NCBI RefSeq assembly: GCF_900167255.1
Contig: NZ_FUYB01000001.1
Span: 89,632 to 153,631, forward strand
Length of the DNA: 64,000 nt
Source of the DNA: Thiothrix eikelboomii
GTDB lineage: Bacteria > Pseudomonadota > Gammaproteobacteria > Thiotrichales > Thiotrichaceae
Direction of reading: 5' to 3'
The translations under genes were made by a program, and so were the position numbers. The notes beneath the pieces were generated by a model, which ran no database searches, was not told the origin of the DNA, and was given only the letters and a program-made list of their open reading frames with translations. Shown piece after piece: positions 33,211 through 42,766 of the stretch; within the stretch, counting starts at the first letter, position 1, and each line of letters starts with the position of its first letter.

Positions 33211-35910
33211 TTACGCATACAGTGGGTTGGGCTTGTCAGGATCAATGCCGTATTTGGCCATCGCGTCTAATACAGTTTTAGCCGTAATTTTGCCTTTCGC
33301 TTTCGAGGATTTTTGCTGATCTGCCAGTGCCTTTAATGCAGTCACTGTCACATAATAACGATCCACCTCAAAATGATGCCGCAGGGCTTGCCGACTATCT
33401 GAGCGCCCGAAACCATCCGTGCCAAGAACATATAAAGGCTTATCCACATAAGGACGCACCTGATCCACATAGGTACGAATATAATCGGTGGAAGCAATCA
33501 CTGGGCCTGCAGTCCCATTCAAGCATTGGCCAATCCAAGACTGTCTTTCTTCTTGATCAGGATGCAAGAGATTCCAACGCGCACAATCTGCACCATCACG
33601 CGCCACTTCATTTAAACTCGGCGTGGCCCAAATATCCGCATCGACATCCCAATCATTTTTCAGCAAATCAGCCGCTGCAATCACCTCACGTAAGATCGAA
33701 CCACAACCCATCAGCTGCACCTGATGCTTACCTTTACCGTCCGCTTTTTGGAAAGCGTAGAGACCTTTAATAATGCCCTCTTCCACACCTACAGGCATCG
33801 CCGGCATGCTGTAGTTTTCGTTTAAAGTGGTGATGTAATAAAACACATTCTCGCCATTTTGGTACATGCGTCGCAAACCATCATGGAAAATCACTGCCAC
33901 TTCATAGGCGAAAGTCGGATCATAGGATTTACAGTTCGGGATAAAGCCCGCGAACAGTTGGCTATGTCCATCTTGATGCTGTAAGCCCTCACCATTTAGC
34001 GTGGTTCGACCTGAAGTACCCCCGACCAAGAACCCCCGCGCTAACATATCGCCCGCCGCCCATGCCAAGTCACCAATACGTTGGAAACCAAACATCGAGT
34101 AGTAGATATACAGAGGAATCATCATCTTATGGTTATTTGCATACGAAGTAGCCGCTGCAATCCATGAGGACATCGCACCCGCTTCATTAATCCCCTCTTG
34201 TAGTAATTGGCCTTTGGTGGACTCGCGGTAAGGCATAATGTCGGTCGCATCCATCGGCTCATAGAGCTGACCATCTGGTGCGTAAATTCCCACTTGGCGG
34301 AACATACCTTCCATCCCAAAGGTACGGGATTCATCAGGCACAATCGGTACAAGGCGCGGCCCCAGCTCTTTATGGCGTGCCACCGCCACCATCACCCGAA
34401 CCATCGCCATCGTAGTGGACATGGTGCGTTCGCCGGTGTCTTTTAGAAGCGCATCGAATAATTCAGTGAGTTCTGGAACATTCAGGGTTTCAAAATTTTG
34501 TGGCCGATTCGGTAAATACCCCCCGAGCGCTTGACGGCGTTCATGCAGATATTGCATTTCCAAAGATTCGGCTGCAGGGCGATAGAAAGAAGCACTATCG
34601 ACCTGCTCATCCGTGACAGGAATACGGAAACGATCACGCAGTTTGCGTAATTGGTCAGAGCTGAGCTTTTTCTGTTGATGACTGATATTCATCCCCTCGC
34701 CCGCCTCGCCCATGCCATAACCTTTCACCGTATGCATGAGGATAATCGTGGGGCGACCAACCGTATTCACCGCATTGTGATAAGCCGCATAGACCTTTTC
34801 TTGATCATGACCACCGCGCAATAAATCATAATAAATCTGGTCGTCAGTCATATCGGCAACCATAGCTTTCAACTCAGGGTATTTGCCGAAGAAATGCTCA
34901 CGAGTATAAGCACCCCCTTTATTTTTGAAGTTCTGGTATTCACCGTCTACGCATTCCATCATACGTTTACGCAGCAAACCATCGGTATCTTTCGCTAATA
35001 AGCGATCCCAACCAGAACCCCATAAGACCTTGATAACATTCCAGCCTGCACCCCGGAAATTACCTTCCAACTCCTGAACAATTTTGCCGTTGCCACGGAC
35101 TGGGCCATCTAAGCGTTGCAGATTACAGTTAACCACAAACACCAGATTATCGAGGCGCTCCCGCGAGGCTAAAGAAATCGCACCTTGAGATTCTGGCTCA
35201 TCCATTTCGCCATCACCTAAAAATGCCCAAACCTTACGACCCTCTGCATGCTTATCAGCAATCTTGGCAAACCCACGATGCTCTAAATATTTTAAAAAGC
35301 GGGCTTGGTAAATCGCCATGATCGGGCCTAAACCCATCGACACGGTAGAGAACTGCCAAAAATCTGGCATTAAATAAGGGTGTGGATAAGAAGATAAGCC
35401 TTTGCCTTTGCTTTCAATACGGAAATTTTCGAGTTGTTCTTCGTTAAAGCGCCCCTCGACAAAAGCACGCGCATAAGTACCGGGCGCGGTATGCCCTTGA
35501 ATAAACAACATATCGCTGCCATTAGGATGACCATGCCCTTTCCAGAAATGGTTATAACCGACTTCATACATAATGGCCGAAGACTGGAAAGAAGCAATAT
35601 GACCGCCCGGTTCAGCGGGTTTGCGATTCGCACGCACAACCATCGCCGTCGCATTCCAACGCAAAGCCCGCAAAATATGTCGCTCTAACTCGAGATTGCC
35701 CGGATAAGCGGGTTGTTGATCGACCGGAATAGTATTGATATACGGCGTATGCATATCAGGCGGTTCAACGCCTGCTTCGGATGCCGTTTCGATAGTTTTA
35801 TGCAGTAAATAACGGGCGCGGTCAGCGCCGGAGCGTTCCACTACCACATCAATGGCTTCTTGCCATTCTTGGGTTTCTTGTGGATCACGATCTAACTGGT
35901 CTTGGCTCAT
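33211..35910 (-). CDS. aceE: Pyruvate dehydrogenase E1 component, homodimeric type
   Basis: An 899-residue E1 that decarboxylates pyruvate with thiamine diphosphate. The single-chain AceE form is clear from SFQSSAIMYEVGYNHFWKG, the ThDP/Mg motif GDGEMDEPES with a following NCNLQRLDGPVRGN, GYGMGEAGEG and the C-terminal YVLGTDGFGRSD. Length matches E. coli AceE. I chose the ATG at 35910 because CTAGGAGA lies seven bases before it; the ATG at 35928 is upstream of that ribosome site. It is the first gene of aceE-aceF-lpdA, and no pdhR is adjacent. Confidence 0.97.
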   Translation of the reverse strand: MSQDQLDRDPQETQEWQEAIDVVVERSGADRARYLLHKTIETASEAGVEPPDMHTPYINTIPVDQQPAYPGNLELERHILRALRWNATAMVVRANRKPAEPGGHIASFQSSAIMYEVGYNHFWKGHGHPNGSDMLFIQGHTAPGTYARAFVEGRFNEEQLENFRIESKGKGLSSYPHPYLMPDFWQFSTVSMGLGPIMAIYQARFLKYLEHRGFAKIADKHAEGRKVWAFLGDGEMDEPESQGAISLASRERLDNLVFVVNCNLQRLDGPVRGNGKIVQELEGNFRGAGWNVIKVLWGSGWDRLLAKDTDGLLRKRMMECVDGEYQNFKNKGGAYTREHFFGKYPELKAMVADMTDDQIYYDLLRGGHDQEKVYAAYHNAVNTVGRPTIILMHTVKGYGMGEAGEGMNISHQQKKLSSDQLRKLRDRFRIPVTDEQVDSASFYRPAAESLEMQYLHERRQALGGYLPNRPQNFETLNVPELTELFDALLKDTGERTMSTTMAMVRVMVAVARHKELGPRLVPIVPDESRTFGMEGMFRQVGIYAPDGQLYEPMDATDIMPYRESTKGQLLQEGINEAGAMSSWIAAATSYANNHKMMIPLYIYYSMFGFQRIGDLAWAAGDMLARGFLVGGTSGRTTLNGEGLQHQDGHSQLFAGFIPNCKSYDPTFAYEVAVIFHDGLRRMYQNGENVFYYITTLNENYSMPAMPVGVEEGIIKGLYAFQKADGKGKHQVQLMGCGSILREVIAAADLLKNDWDVDADIWATPSLNEVARDGADCARWNLLHPDQEERQSWIGQCLNGTAGPVIASTDYIRTYVDQVRPYVDKPLYVLGTDGFGRSDSRQALRHHFEVDRYYVTVTALKALADQQKSSKAKGKITAKTVLDAMAKYGIDPDKPNPLYA

Positions 35911-35940
35911 TAAAAAATCTCCTAGCATTTACAAACTTTA

Positions 35941-35994
35941 GGAGCGGTCGAGTCACTTTATATGATTATTCTAGGCGGGATATATCACCGCTCC
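35941..35994 (-). promoter_or_regulatory. Inverted repeat in the aceE leader
   Basis: GGAGCGGT (35941-35948) and ACCGCTCC (35987-35994) form a perfect 8-base inverted repeat around a 38-base loop, ending 30 bases before the aceE start. It could fold in the leader RNA or bind a regulator. No PdhR-like ATTGGTNNNACCAAT site was seen. Confidence 0.3.
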
Positions 35995-36312
35995 CCTCTT
36001 ATATCCCTATAGGGGGGGCATACTACACAGTTCAGCTTTGAAAAGCCATAAGCCAGATACTTAACTTATTTATTTTTACTAGCTAAAAAAATAAAAACTT
36101 TAAATTCAATAACTTAAAAATATCAAATTATTAAAAATACTAACCAACCTCCTGCCTTCAACTATTTAGGCATGATATAAACGGCTATAAACTCTATAAA
36201 ACTAGACATCTCTTTAAGTAAAGGCTAGATCGTCTTAAGCCTACTCAAGTCAATTTAAAATAAATTTAACTATCATGTACTTACAAACAACAATAAATTT
36301 TTTACTAAAACT
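35995..36312 (-). other. AT-rich gene-free stretch between dnaQ and aceE
   Basis: No credible frame, RNA gene or clear hairpin is seen. A CCCTATAGGG palindrome (36005-36014) lies next to a run of seven G. The rest is strongly AT-rich. It must hold the aceE promoter, but I could not pick convincing -35 and -10 boxes. Confidence 0.6.
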
Positions 36313-37020
36313 CTAACCCCACAAACACCGACCCGCTGATTTTTTAATCGCCTCCAAACGCTCGATATGCGCACTTAAATCCGCTTCACTCGCCCGAATC
36401 ACTGGCAACCGAGTCCCCGCTTGCACACGCCGAATCAGTCCTGCCTGCTGAGCCGTACCACGTTGCTCATCACTCTCGCCCCCTAATTGCAAACTGACTT
36501 GTCCTCCGGTCATCGCCAGATAGACATCCGCGAGAATCTCCGCATCAAGTAAAGCCCCATGCAAACTACGGTGGCCATTATCAATGTTATAACGCTTACA
36601 GAGGGCATCTAAACTATTCCGCTGCCCGGGAAACAATTGACGAGCCATCACTAAAGTATCGGCAACCGTACAATATTCGGTGATCGTGTTATAAGCTTCG
36701 GTTAATAAGCTAAGCTCGTGGTTTAAAAAACCAAGATCAAACGGTGCATTATGAATAATCAATTCAGCACCTTGTAGATAACGAATCAGCTCAGGAGCAA
36801 TCTGGTTAAAACGCGGCTTATCGGCTAAGAATTCATTTGTGATCCCGTGTACTTCAATCGCTTCTGCATCAATTTCTCGATCGGGTTGCAAGTAAAAATG
36901 AAAGTTATTCCCCGTTAACCGCCGACTCAGCATTTCTACACAACCAATCTCAATGATGCGATGCCCCTCTTTCGGGTCTAAGCCAGTGGTTTCTGTATCT
37001 AAAATAACTTGACGTGTCAT
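36313..37020 (-). CDS. dnaQ: DNA polymerase III epsilon subunit (proofreading exonuclease)
   Basis: A 235-residue DEDDh 3'-5' exonuclease. ExoI is [12 protein letters not shown] (Asp, Glu), ExoII is [12 protein letters not shown] and ExoIII is [14 protein letters not shown] with the catalytic His before the final Asp. The C-terminal segment after about residue 190 should bind the alpha subunit. It overlaps rnhA by ATGA, the same rnhA-dnaQ link as seen in other Proteobacteria, though in E. coli the two genes are divergent rather than in tandem. Confidence 0.96.
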   Translation of the reverse strand: MTRQVILDTETTGLDPKEGHRIIEIGCVEMLSRRLTGNNFHFYLQPDREIDAEAIEVHGITNEFLADKPRFNQIAPELIRYLQGAELIIHNAPFDLGFLNHELSLLTEAYNTITEYCTVADTLVMARQLFPGQRNSLDALCKRYNIDNGHRSLHGALLDAEILADVYLAMTGGQVSLQLGGESDEQRGTAQQAGLIRRVQAGTRLPVIRASEADLSAHIERLEAIKKSAGRCLWG

Positions 37021-37457
37021 GCTAATTTCCTTTCATCAATCGCCCGATTGGCAAGGCTGTCAACTCGCTCATTATCAGGATGCCCAGTATGTCCACGTAC
37101 CCAGTTCCATTTGATATGATGCGGTTGAGCGGCTGCCTCTAGACGCTGCCATAAATCTTGATTTTTCACTGGCTGGCCACTGGCATTACGCCAACCTTTA
37201 CGCTTCCAACCAACGAGCCACTCGGTCATGCCTTGCAAGACATATTTAGAATCCGTGGTCAGTACTACCTCACAAGGCTGCTTTAAGGCTTCCAAACCAC
37301 GAATTGCCGCCATCAGCTCCATTTGATTATTCGTCGCTGCTGCTTGATAGCCATATAATTCACGCTCTTCCTCGGCATAGCGCAACAAAACGCCCCAACC
37401 ACCAGGGCCTGGATTTCCACGGCAAGCACCATCTGTATATAACTCAACCTTCTTCAC
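37017..37457 (-). CDS. rnhA: Ribonuclease HI
   Basis: A 146-residue enzyme that cuts RNA in RNA-DNA hybrids. The four acidic residues are visible: [17 protein letters not shown] (Asp), [16 protein letters not shown] (Glu), LTTDSKYV (Asp) and [12 protein letters not shown] (Asp), with the HTGHPDN His. The basic handle [11 protein letters not shown] is present. It overlaps dnaQ downstream and the methyltransferase gene upstream by four bases each, so three genes are translationally coupled. Confidence 0.97.
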   Translation of the reverse strand: MKKVELYTDGACRGNPGPGGWGVLLRYAEEERELYGYQAAATNNQMELMAAIRGLEALKQPCEVVLTTDSKYVLQGMTEWLVGWKRKGWRNASGQPVKNQDLWQRLEAAAQPHHIKWNWVRGHTGHPDNERVDSLANRAIDERKLA

Positions 37458-38269
37458 ATTTTTACTCTCTTCTTGAGCGGTGTTACATAATGAGTACTGG
37501 TATGATTCACTGCGATCCCTGTTCTTAACCGTGCTTTAGTGGGGCGTAAACTCGGTTTTATTGGGATTAAACGTGAGACTTGCTTGCGTACATGAATAAT
37601 TTGCACACTGCCAAAAGGTAATTGATATTTTTGCCCCAAATGATCTACCCACGCTAAGTGTTTGAAAATACTATCACTCCCTAAAGCAGGGCGAAAACCT
37701 AAGGTATAAGTCTGCAGCATTTCAAACCCCAAGACCCCAAACCAATCACGAATCCGTCTTTTTGTGTACATCGCTGGGCGATCAGGAACACGCCGCAAGT
37801 AATTCCAAGTTTGCCCTAGCCCACGCAAGCTCCACGGATTAAAACCAATTAAAATACAATGACCTTCAGGTACGAGAACACGCTCAAGCTCGCGCAAGAC
37901 ATGATGCGGTGAATGTGCATAATCTAAGACATGGCACCCAATTACCAAATCAATCTCATTAAAACCAATCGGTAGCGCTTCTGCCTTGGTCAACGCATCA
38001 GCCATTGAGGCGGAGGGATTAGTTGATAATTTGATGTGAGAACCAATCCGCGAATCAGACAACAAATTACAGTGCTCCACCATTAATCCGAGTTCGAGTG
38101 CATAATAACCAAAGACATCCTCAGTCATCGCGGTGACTAAATGACGCAACTCAGCGAGCACATAAGTACCTTCGGCCGTGCTATACCAACTCTGTAATTT
38201 GGCTATCTGTTGCTCAACTGAAGCGACAGGGTGGGTTAAAACAACAGGTGTTGCTTTTTTCTTGTTCAT
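37454..38269 (-). CDS. Class I SAM-dependent methyltransferase (YafS-like)
   Basis: A 271-residue protein with a Methyltransf_11-type core: the [14 protein letters not shown] segment in place of a classic G-x-G loop, then [45 protein letters not shown]. The [15 protein letters not shown] continuation is typical of the group encoded beside rnhA (E. coli yafS). The substrate is unknown. It is the first gene of the coupled set methyltransferase-rnhA-dnaQ and is divergent from the mltD-like gene. In E. coli gloB lies between; it is absent here. Confidence 0.82.
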   Translation of the reverse strand: MNKKKATPVVLTHPVASVEQQIAKLQSWYSTAEGTYVLAELRHLVTAMTEDVFGYYALELGLMVEHCNLLSDSRIGSHIKLSTNPSASMADALTKAEALPIGFNEIDLVIGCHVLDYAHSPHHVLRELERVLVPEGHCILIGFNPWSLRGLGQTWNYLRRVPDRPAMYTKRRIRDWFGVLGFEMLQTYTLGFRPALGSDSIFKHLAWVDHLGQKYQLPFGSVQIIHVRKQVSRLIPIKPSLRPTKARLRTGIAVNHTSTHYVTPLKKRVKM

Positions 38270-38465
38270 TCAATCAATACATATTATAGTCAGATGCAAT
38301 TTACTTAATAACGATCAGCAAGCAGGGCCAGCAAACGAGGCAAAATCTTAATCTGACATTCCGGGCAGAGAAACACAACTATAAACACCAAACTGGGGTG
38401 AATTAGATCGTCCAGACCTGAACTTGCAATACCGATTTTATAATAAGGTCTATTGGGACTACATC

Positions 38466-39599
38466 ATGGGGACATCCTTTTACCTCGCACCCGTCGCGGC
38501 GGTATGCGTTGTATTGTTTTTAAATGGCTGCAGCAATACCCAGCCAGAACTAGCCGTCGAATCCACACTAGAGCAGACAGCGACTATTCCAGCCGCTTTG
38601 CCGCTCGTTGAACAGCGTCGATTCAGTCGCTACCCTGCCACTAAACGCTCAACACCTGTGCGCCGTACTTGGATCACACAGGTAGTACGGCCACCCAGTC
38701 GGCTAGCATCGACTGCACCCCGTATCCAACGAGCGATGTATATTCCGACTATTAGCAGTAGCTATAGCCTTGATCAGGACTTTGACACTTGGTCGCGGGT
38801 ATTTCGCCATTTCCAGCTCGCTGATTACTCAGGGCACCCACGGGTACAACAATATATTCGCTCTTATGCACAAAACCCGCAGCAATTAAGTATTCTATCT
38901 GATCGAGCGAGTGTGTTTTTGCACATGATTATTGAAGAAGTGACTCGCCGTGGGATGCCCGCCGAAGTCGCTTTATTGCCCTTTGTCGAAAGTGGTTTCG
39001 ATGCTGATGTCTTCTCACATGCCGGTGCAGCGGGCTTATGGCAATTTATTCCTTCAACAGGACGTAATTATGGCCTCAAACAAACGGGCAATTATGATGC
39101 ACGCATGGATCCTTTTGCTGCCACGGGCGCTGCTTTAAATTATCTGCAAAAGCTGAATCGACAATTTAATGGCGATTGGTTGCTTGCATTTGCCGCTTAT
39201 AATTGTGGGGAAACCTGCGTGAGCCGAGCCGTGGCACAAGCTCAACAATCAGGTCTACAGCCGAGCTTCTGGAATTTATCCCTCCCTAAAGAAACCATGA
39301 ACTATGTGCCGCGCCTGCTGGCCTTTAAAGAGCTGATTGGACGCTCAAGCACTTATGGCATCCGATTGCCCAGCACACCCAACTCAGCGCGCTTAGCACA
39401 AATGCGGATCAATAAGCCTGTAGATCTACGGTTAGCTGCGATGCAAGCAGGTTTACCTGCCAATCGCTTGACTGAATTAAACCCTTGTTTCCGCACGGGA
39501 GTAACGACGCCTGAACACTCGAATCGGATTATTCTCCCCCGCGAATATGCTGAGCGCCTAGCCCAAGTCATTCGCGTTATGCCAGCCTCGTATATATAG
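38466..39599 (+). CDS. MltD-like membrane-bound lytic murein transglycosylase
   Basis: A 377-residue lipoprotein that cleaves peptidoglycan glycan strands. The signal MGTSFYLAPVAAVCVVLFL ends in the lipobox LNGC. The SLT domain has the catalytic Glu in LLPFVESGFD, then GAAGLWQFIPSTGRNYGL, the Asp/Pro pattern RMDPFAATGAALNYL and FAAYNCGE. E. coli MltD carries LysM repeats at the C-terminus; here only a short divergent remnant region follows, so cell-wall binding may be weaker. I chose ATG 38466 as the start because it puts the signal peptide at the N-terminus. Confidence 0.88.
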   Translation: MGTSFYLAPVAAVCVVLFLNGCSNTQPELAVESTLEQTATIPAALPLVEQRRFSRYPATKRSTPVRRTWITQVVRPPSRLASTAPRIQRAMYIPTISSSYSLDQDFDTWSRVFRHFQLADYSGHPRVQQYIRSYAQNPQQLSILSDRASVFLHMIIEEVTRRGMPAEVALLPFVESGFDADVFSHAGAAGLWQFIPSTGRNYGLKQTGNYDARMDPFAATGAALNYLQKLNRQFNGDWLLAFAAYNCGETCVSRAVAQAQQSGLQPSFWNLSLPKETMNYVPRLLAFKELIGRSSTYGIRLPSTPNSARLAQMRINKPVDLRLAAMQAGLPANRLTELNPCFRTGVTTPEHSNRIILPREYAERLAQVIRVMPASYI

Positions 39600-39706
39600 C
39601 GGATCCACGGTGGCAGATCGTCGTATGAGGGTTGAACTGTTGGCCAACTCCTTATAAGTTTGAGGTAGCATAGAATTCCCTTTGCTACCTTTAAGAGTCC
39701 AAGGCT

Positions 39707-40003
39707 ATGGCACAATTGATCATCAGTCTTAATAAACAAATCATTAAAAAACTCACTTTGTCTGAAGCTAGCTATCTGATTGGACGCTCTAACCACTGTG
39801 ATATTGTTCTCAATGAACGTACCGTGAGCGCTGAGCATGCTCATCTCGTGAGTGTGGGTGATGAGTGTTTTTTAGAAGATTTACACAGCACCAATGGTGT
39901 TTATGTGAATCATATTGCTAGGCAAAAACATTTATTAGTCGATAAAGACTCGGTGCGCATCGGTAAATACGAACTCTTGTTTCAAAATTCTAGCCCGCAG
40001 TGA
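39707..40003 (+). CDS. Small FHA-domain protein
   Basis: A 98-residue protein made only of a forkhead-associated domain, which binds phosphothreonine peptides. Conserved residues are visible: YLIGRSNHCDIVL (GR), VSAEHAHL (S..H) and EDLHSTNGVYVN (STNG). There is no secretion signal or partner domain, so it should act as a soluble adaptor. No kinase or phosphatase of the PknB/PppA type is adjacent. Confidence 0.9.
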   Translation: MAQLIISLNKQIIKKLTLSEASYLIGRSNHCDIVLNERTVSAEHAHLVSVGDECFLEDLHSTNGVYVNHIARQKHLLVDKDSVRIGKYELLFQNSSPQ

Positions 40004-40128
40004 CTGACCAAGCTCAGCGTGAACTCTAGCAAAGCCAGCTACGTGCCAATACGAGTTAATCTGGTTTGATCGGTAGTTTCCTTAAATACCGAAACTAGCT
40101 AAGCTAAGATTTTTGCTCAGCACTCGCC

Positions 40129-40719
40129 ATGTCCAAAGTTTTAACTGCGCACGAATTGCGCAAGCAGATCAAAAAACAGCGTGCTGCTCTACCAAAGCTA
40201 GAGCAGCAACGACTTTCTCGGCAAGCGGTTCAACATTTAAGTCGACATCGCCTGTTTAGATCAGCGCGTAATCTTGCTTTGTATTTGCCAGTACGCGGCG
40301 AAGCTGATCCTTGCTCCTTATTGCAAGCAGCCAAACCGGGGCAACGGTTTTTCTTGCCCGTTTTGAGCCTAGGCCATCATGCACAGTTAGTGTTTGTCGA
40401 ATGGAATCGAGCAACACGCTTTCGCAACAATCGTTTTAACATTCCAGAGCCGCTCCTTGGGCGCTGCAAAATGCTCAATCCTCAACAACTTGATCTGGTT
40501 ATTACGCCCTTGGTCGCTTTTGATGCACGGGGTACTCGTTTAGGGATGGGCGGTGGGTTTTATGATCGAAGTTTTGCCACTAAGTACTATTTAAAACAAG
40601 CTAAACCGTTTTTAGTCGGCTTAGCTTATCCCTTTCAAAAAGTCGACCATCTAGAGCGACAAGCTTGGGACATACCTCTAGATGCCAGTTGCACGGCTGA
40701 TGGTTTTACATCCTACTAA
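40129..40719 (+). CDS. 5-formyltetrahydrofolate cyclo-ligase
   Basis: A 196-residue enzyme converting 5-formyl-THF to 5,10-methenyl-THF with ATP. Family marks are RKQIKKQRAAL near the N-terminus, ALYLPVRGEADP, the phosphate-binding GTRLGMGGGFYDR and a C-terminal PLDASCTADGF. In E. coli the 6S RNA gene lies just upstream of the homologue; the 125-base gap here is too short for it and shows no such fold. Confidence 0.92.
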   Translation: MSKVLTAHELRKQIKKQRAALPKLEQQRLSRQAVQHLSRHRLFRSARNLALYLPVRGEADPCSLLQAAKPGQRFFLPVLSLGHHAQLVFVEWNRATRFRNNRFNIPEPLLGRCKMLNPQQLDLVITPLVAFDARGTRLGMGGGFYDRSFATKYYLKQAKPFLVGLAYPFQKVDHLERQAWDIPLDASCTADGFTSY

Positions 40720-40722
40720 TAC

Positions 40723-40751
40723 TTGAATATATTAGAATATTATTATATATT
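40723..40751 (+). promoter_or_regulatory. Probable sigma-70 promoter of the sulfur-globule-like gene
   Basis: TTGAAT (40723-40728) and TATATT (40746-40751) are 17 bases apart in a very AT-rich stretch, 32 bases before the start codon. Confidence 0.55.
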
Positions 40752-40782
40752 ACATTCAATATAATCTTGCTTGGAGAGAACC

Positions 40783-41289
40783 ATGAAAAAATTCCTAATT
40801 GCTCTTAGCCTATTCGGCTTAGCTAGCACCGCAAGTGCTAATTTCTTTGGCGGTGGTAATAATGGTGAGTGGAAAACTGGTCCTTATGGGCCTTACTGGG
40901 AAGAAAATGACTGGCCAGAATGGACGCCCATGTACTGGATGCAGGAAATGAGCGATAGCTTTAGCGGCGATGATGATAATAATGGCTTTAACTTCGGTAA
41001 TCGCTTTGGCAATGGCAATATGCCCTTCTTTGGCAACAACTCCAATTATGGCTACGGTAATATGCCCTTCTTTGGCAACAACTCCAATTATGGCTATGGT
41101 AATAGCATGCCAATGATGCCTTATGGCTACATGCCAACGATGCCTTATGGAGTAGCGCCAACGCCGTATTACGGCGGTTATGGTATGCGGCCTATGCCAG
41201 CACCTATTGCACCGGCCTTACCTGTAGCACCTGCAGCGCCAGTCAACACTATACCAGGCCCGAATGTTTCCTCTGGAACAACGAATTAA
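40783..41289 (+). CDS. Sulfur globule envelope protein-like secreted protein
   Basis: A 168-residue exported structural protein. A signal peptide (MKKFLIALSLFGLASTASA) is followed by a Gly/Asn/Trp/Tyr-rich body: WKTGPYGPYWEENDWPEW, SGDDDNNGFNFGNRFGNGN, then Met/Pro/Tyr-rich repeats and an Ala/Pro tail. This composition and layout resemble the sulfur globule proteins that coat periplasmic sulfur inclusions of Allochromatium, Beggiatoa and Thiothrix. A 42-base unit is duplicated in the middle. I chose ATG 40783 after TTGGAGAG; four residues upstream would come from a TTG. The function is inferred from composition. Confidence 0.7.
   Translation: MKKFLIALSLFGLASTASANFFGGGNNGEWKTGPYGPYWEENDWPEWTPMYWMQEMSDSFSGDDDNNGFNFGNRFGNGNMPFFGNNSNYGYGNMPFFGNNSNYGYGNSMPMMPYGYMPTMPYGVAPTPYYGGYGMRPMPAPIAPALPVAPAAPVNTIPGPNVSSGTTN
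41017..41100 (+). repeat. 42-bp tandem duplication in the sulfur-globule-like gene
   Basis: Two copies (41017-41058 and 41059-41100) differ at a single base and encode NMPFFGNNSNYGYG twice. The unit is a multiple of three, so copy-number change would keep the frame. Confidence 0.97.
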
Positions 41290-41291
41290 AG

Positions 41292-41960
41292 CTAATTACT
41301 GGTCTCTGGCTTACAGACGCCAGCGCTATCTAAAGTACAAAAACCTGCTGGTAATTTAAGATCAGCAGGGGGCTGAGCAATATATTTATTGCTCGGCTGC
41401 CCCGCAACGACTGGCTGAGAAGCAGCATTATCTGCATTGAGGCTGACCACTTTAGCCGATTTTTCTGGCAGATCCGCTGTTTGCTCTTGACTCTTAAAGC
41501 GCTCTAAGCGCAATTCAGAAAAGTGGATACGTGCCTGCCATTGATCTTGTAGATAAGCCTGCTCTGCTTCCAACTGCTTTTTATCACTCGCATTTAAACC
41601 TAACTGAGCAACCGACTCAGACATAATCAATAAATGTTGCCAAGCTATTTCTGCTTGATTCAATAAAGCTAAGGCATGCTCCTCTGAACTGACTTCTTTT
41701 GCCAATTGTTCATAAGTGGCTTGCATCTCATTCAACTGTTCCCAATCACTGAGATACTGCGACTTAAGCTGCGGTTCAACGGCTGAGTCGATAGATGGCA
41801 AGGCCTGCATAACTGTAGAATGTGGCTTAAACGCAAATACCATACCGAATGAAATAATCAGCAATAAGCCAATAAACCCTGCATACGCCAGTTGCGATCC
41901 ATAATGACTAAGCCAAGAACCTTTAGGAGGTTTTGGTTGTTTTAAGATTAATTTAGCCAT
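41292..41960 (-). CDS. Single-span membrane-anchored hypothetical protein
   Basis: A 222-residue protein with a cytosolic N-terminus, one membrane span (AYAGFIGLLLIISFGMVFAF, about 25-44), and a long charged helical region (about 60-160) likely to form a coiled coil in the periplasm. The tail ends with two Cys in GFCTLDSAGVCKPE. It is convergent with the sulfur-globule-like gene with only two bases between stops. I do not recognise a family. Confidence 0.6.
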   Translation of the reverse strand: MAKLILKQPKPPKGSWLSHYGSQLAYAGFIGLLLIISFGMVFAFKPHSTVMQALPSIDSAVEPQLKSQYLSDWEQLNEMQATYEQLAKEVSSEEHALALLNQAEIAWQHLLIMSESVAQLGLNASDKKQLEAEQAYLQDQWQARIHFSELRLERFKSQEQTADLPEKSAKVVSLNADNAASQPVVAGQPSNKYIAQPPADLKLPAGFCTLDSAGVCKPETSN

Positions 41961-42164
41961 AACGATTTAAACCTGTGAGGATTTATTAAGTGTAGTAAGG
42001 TTTCTGACACAAAACCTTAGAGTTCTAGAAAATAGCAAGCAGGACTAAAAACTCCAGCACGGACTAGATAGATGGTAATTAAATCTAGCTACTACGTCAT
42101 TGCTTGAGAACACAAACGCTAGGGATAGTTCCTAAAAACAAAGATTTGTAGACACTCAAAGCCT

Positions 42165-42764
42165 CTAAATAGGTTGAGCTGAGCTGTCTGGTGGGGGAGC
42201 AGGTGTGGGGTTTACAGGCGGTTTAGCTAAGTCTTTTTGCAGCTGATTCATGCTCTCCTCTAAACTTTTACCCAGTTTATCAATATTTTCACTCAAGCTG
42301 CTATCCAAGCCTTTTAAGCTCTCTTGCATAAAACTATTGAGCTGATCGACAACCGCCCCCATCGCACCGCTCACCATCGAGCCTAAAGTTTTTTGTACAT
42401 CCACTAGCCAACGATTATCATGCAAACTCAACACCGTGCGCAGTGGAATCTGCAGCTCGCCCTTATCGCCACCATAGAGTACGGTCGCAACTTCTGCTAA
42501 GCCATTTTCGATTTTAAGCTCGCCTGTTTCAAAGCGGCGTGCCGACATTTTTTTATTCTGCAATAGGCTAAGATATTGTGTGCTATCCCAAGTCGTTAAG
42601 GCTTTGGCCTTTTCCATATCCTCCTGCAAGATAGCTTCCCAAAACTCATTCGCCACTTGACGTGCATTCTGCTCGGTTGACTGACTACACGCCGTTAAGC
42701 TCAATAAACCCAATAAGCACACTAACACGAATAAGAATTGTAGAGGATAGTGGCGCGCTTGCAT
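42165..42764 (-). CDS. Hypothetical lipoprotein
   Basis: A 199-residue lipoprotein: signal sequence FLFVLVCLLGLLS with lipobox LTAC, followed by a domain of about 110 residues (ARQVANEFWEAILQEDMEKAKALTT, then NRWLVDVQKTLG) that resembles NTF2-like/DUF4878 domains. A helical region (FMQESLKGLDSSLSENIDKL) and a Pro-rich tail complete it. The gene starts two bases after the mtaB stop, so it is cotranscribed with mtaB. The role is unknown. Confidence 0.65.
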   Translation of the reverse strand: MQARHYPLQFLFVLVCLLGLLSLTACSQSTEQNARQVANEFWEAILQEDMEKAKALTTWDSTQYLSLLQNKKMSARRFETGELKIENGLAEVATVLYGGDKGELQIPLRTVLSLHDNRWLVDVQKTLGSMVSGAMGAVVDQLNSFMQESLKGLDSSLSENIDKLGKSLEESMNQLQKDLAKPPVNPTPAPPPDSSAQPI

Positions 42765-42766
42765 GT

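Noticed and set aside
39353-39844. Minus-strand frame of 163 codons over the mltD end and FHA start
   Set aside because: It covers two well-supported genes on the other strand and has no domain signal.
40004-40128. 6S RNA gene upstream of the folate cyclo-ligase gene
   Set aside because: The gap is only 125 bases and no long 6S-like hairpin with a central bubble is seen.
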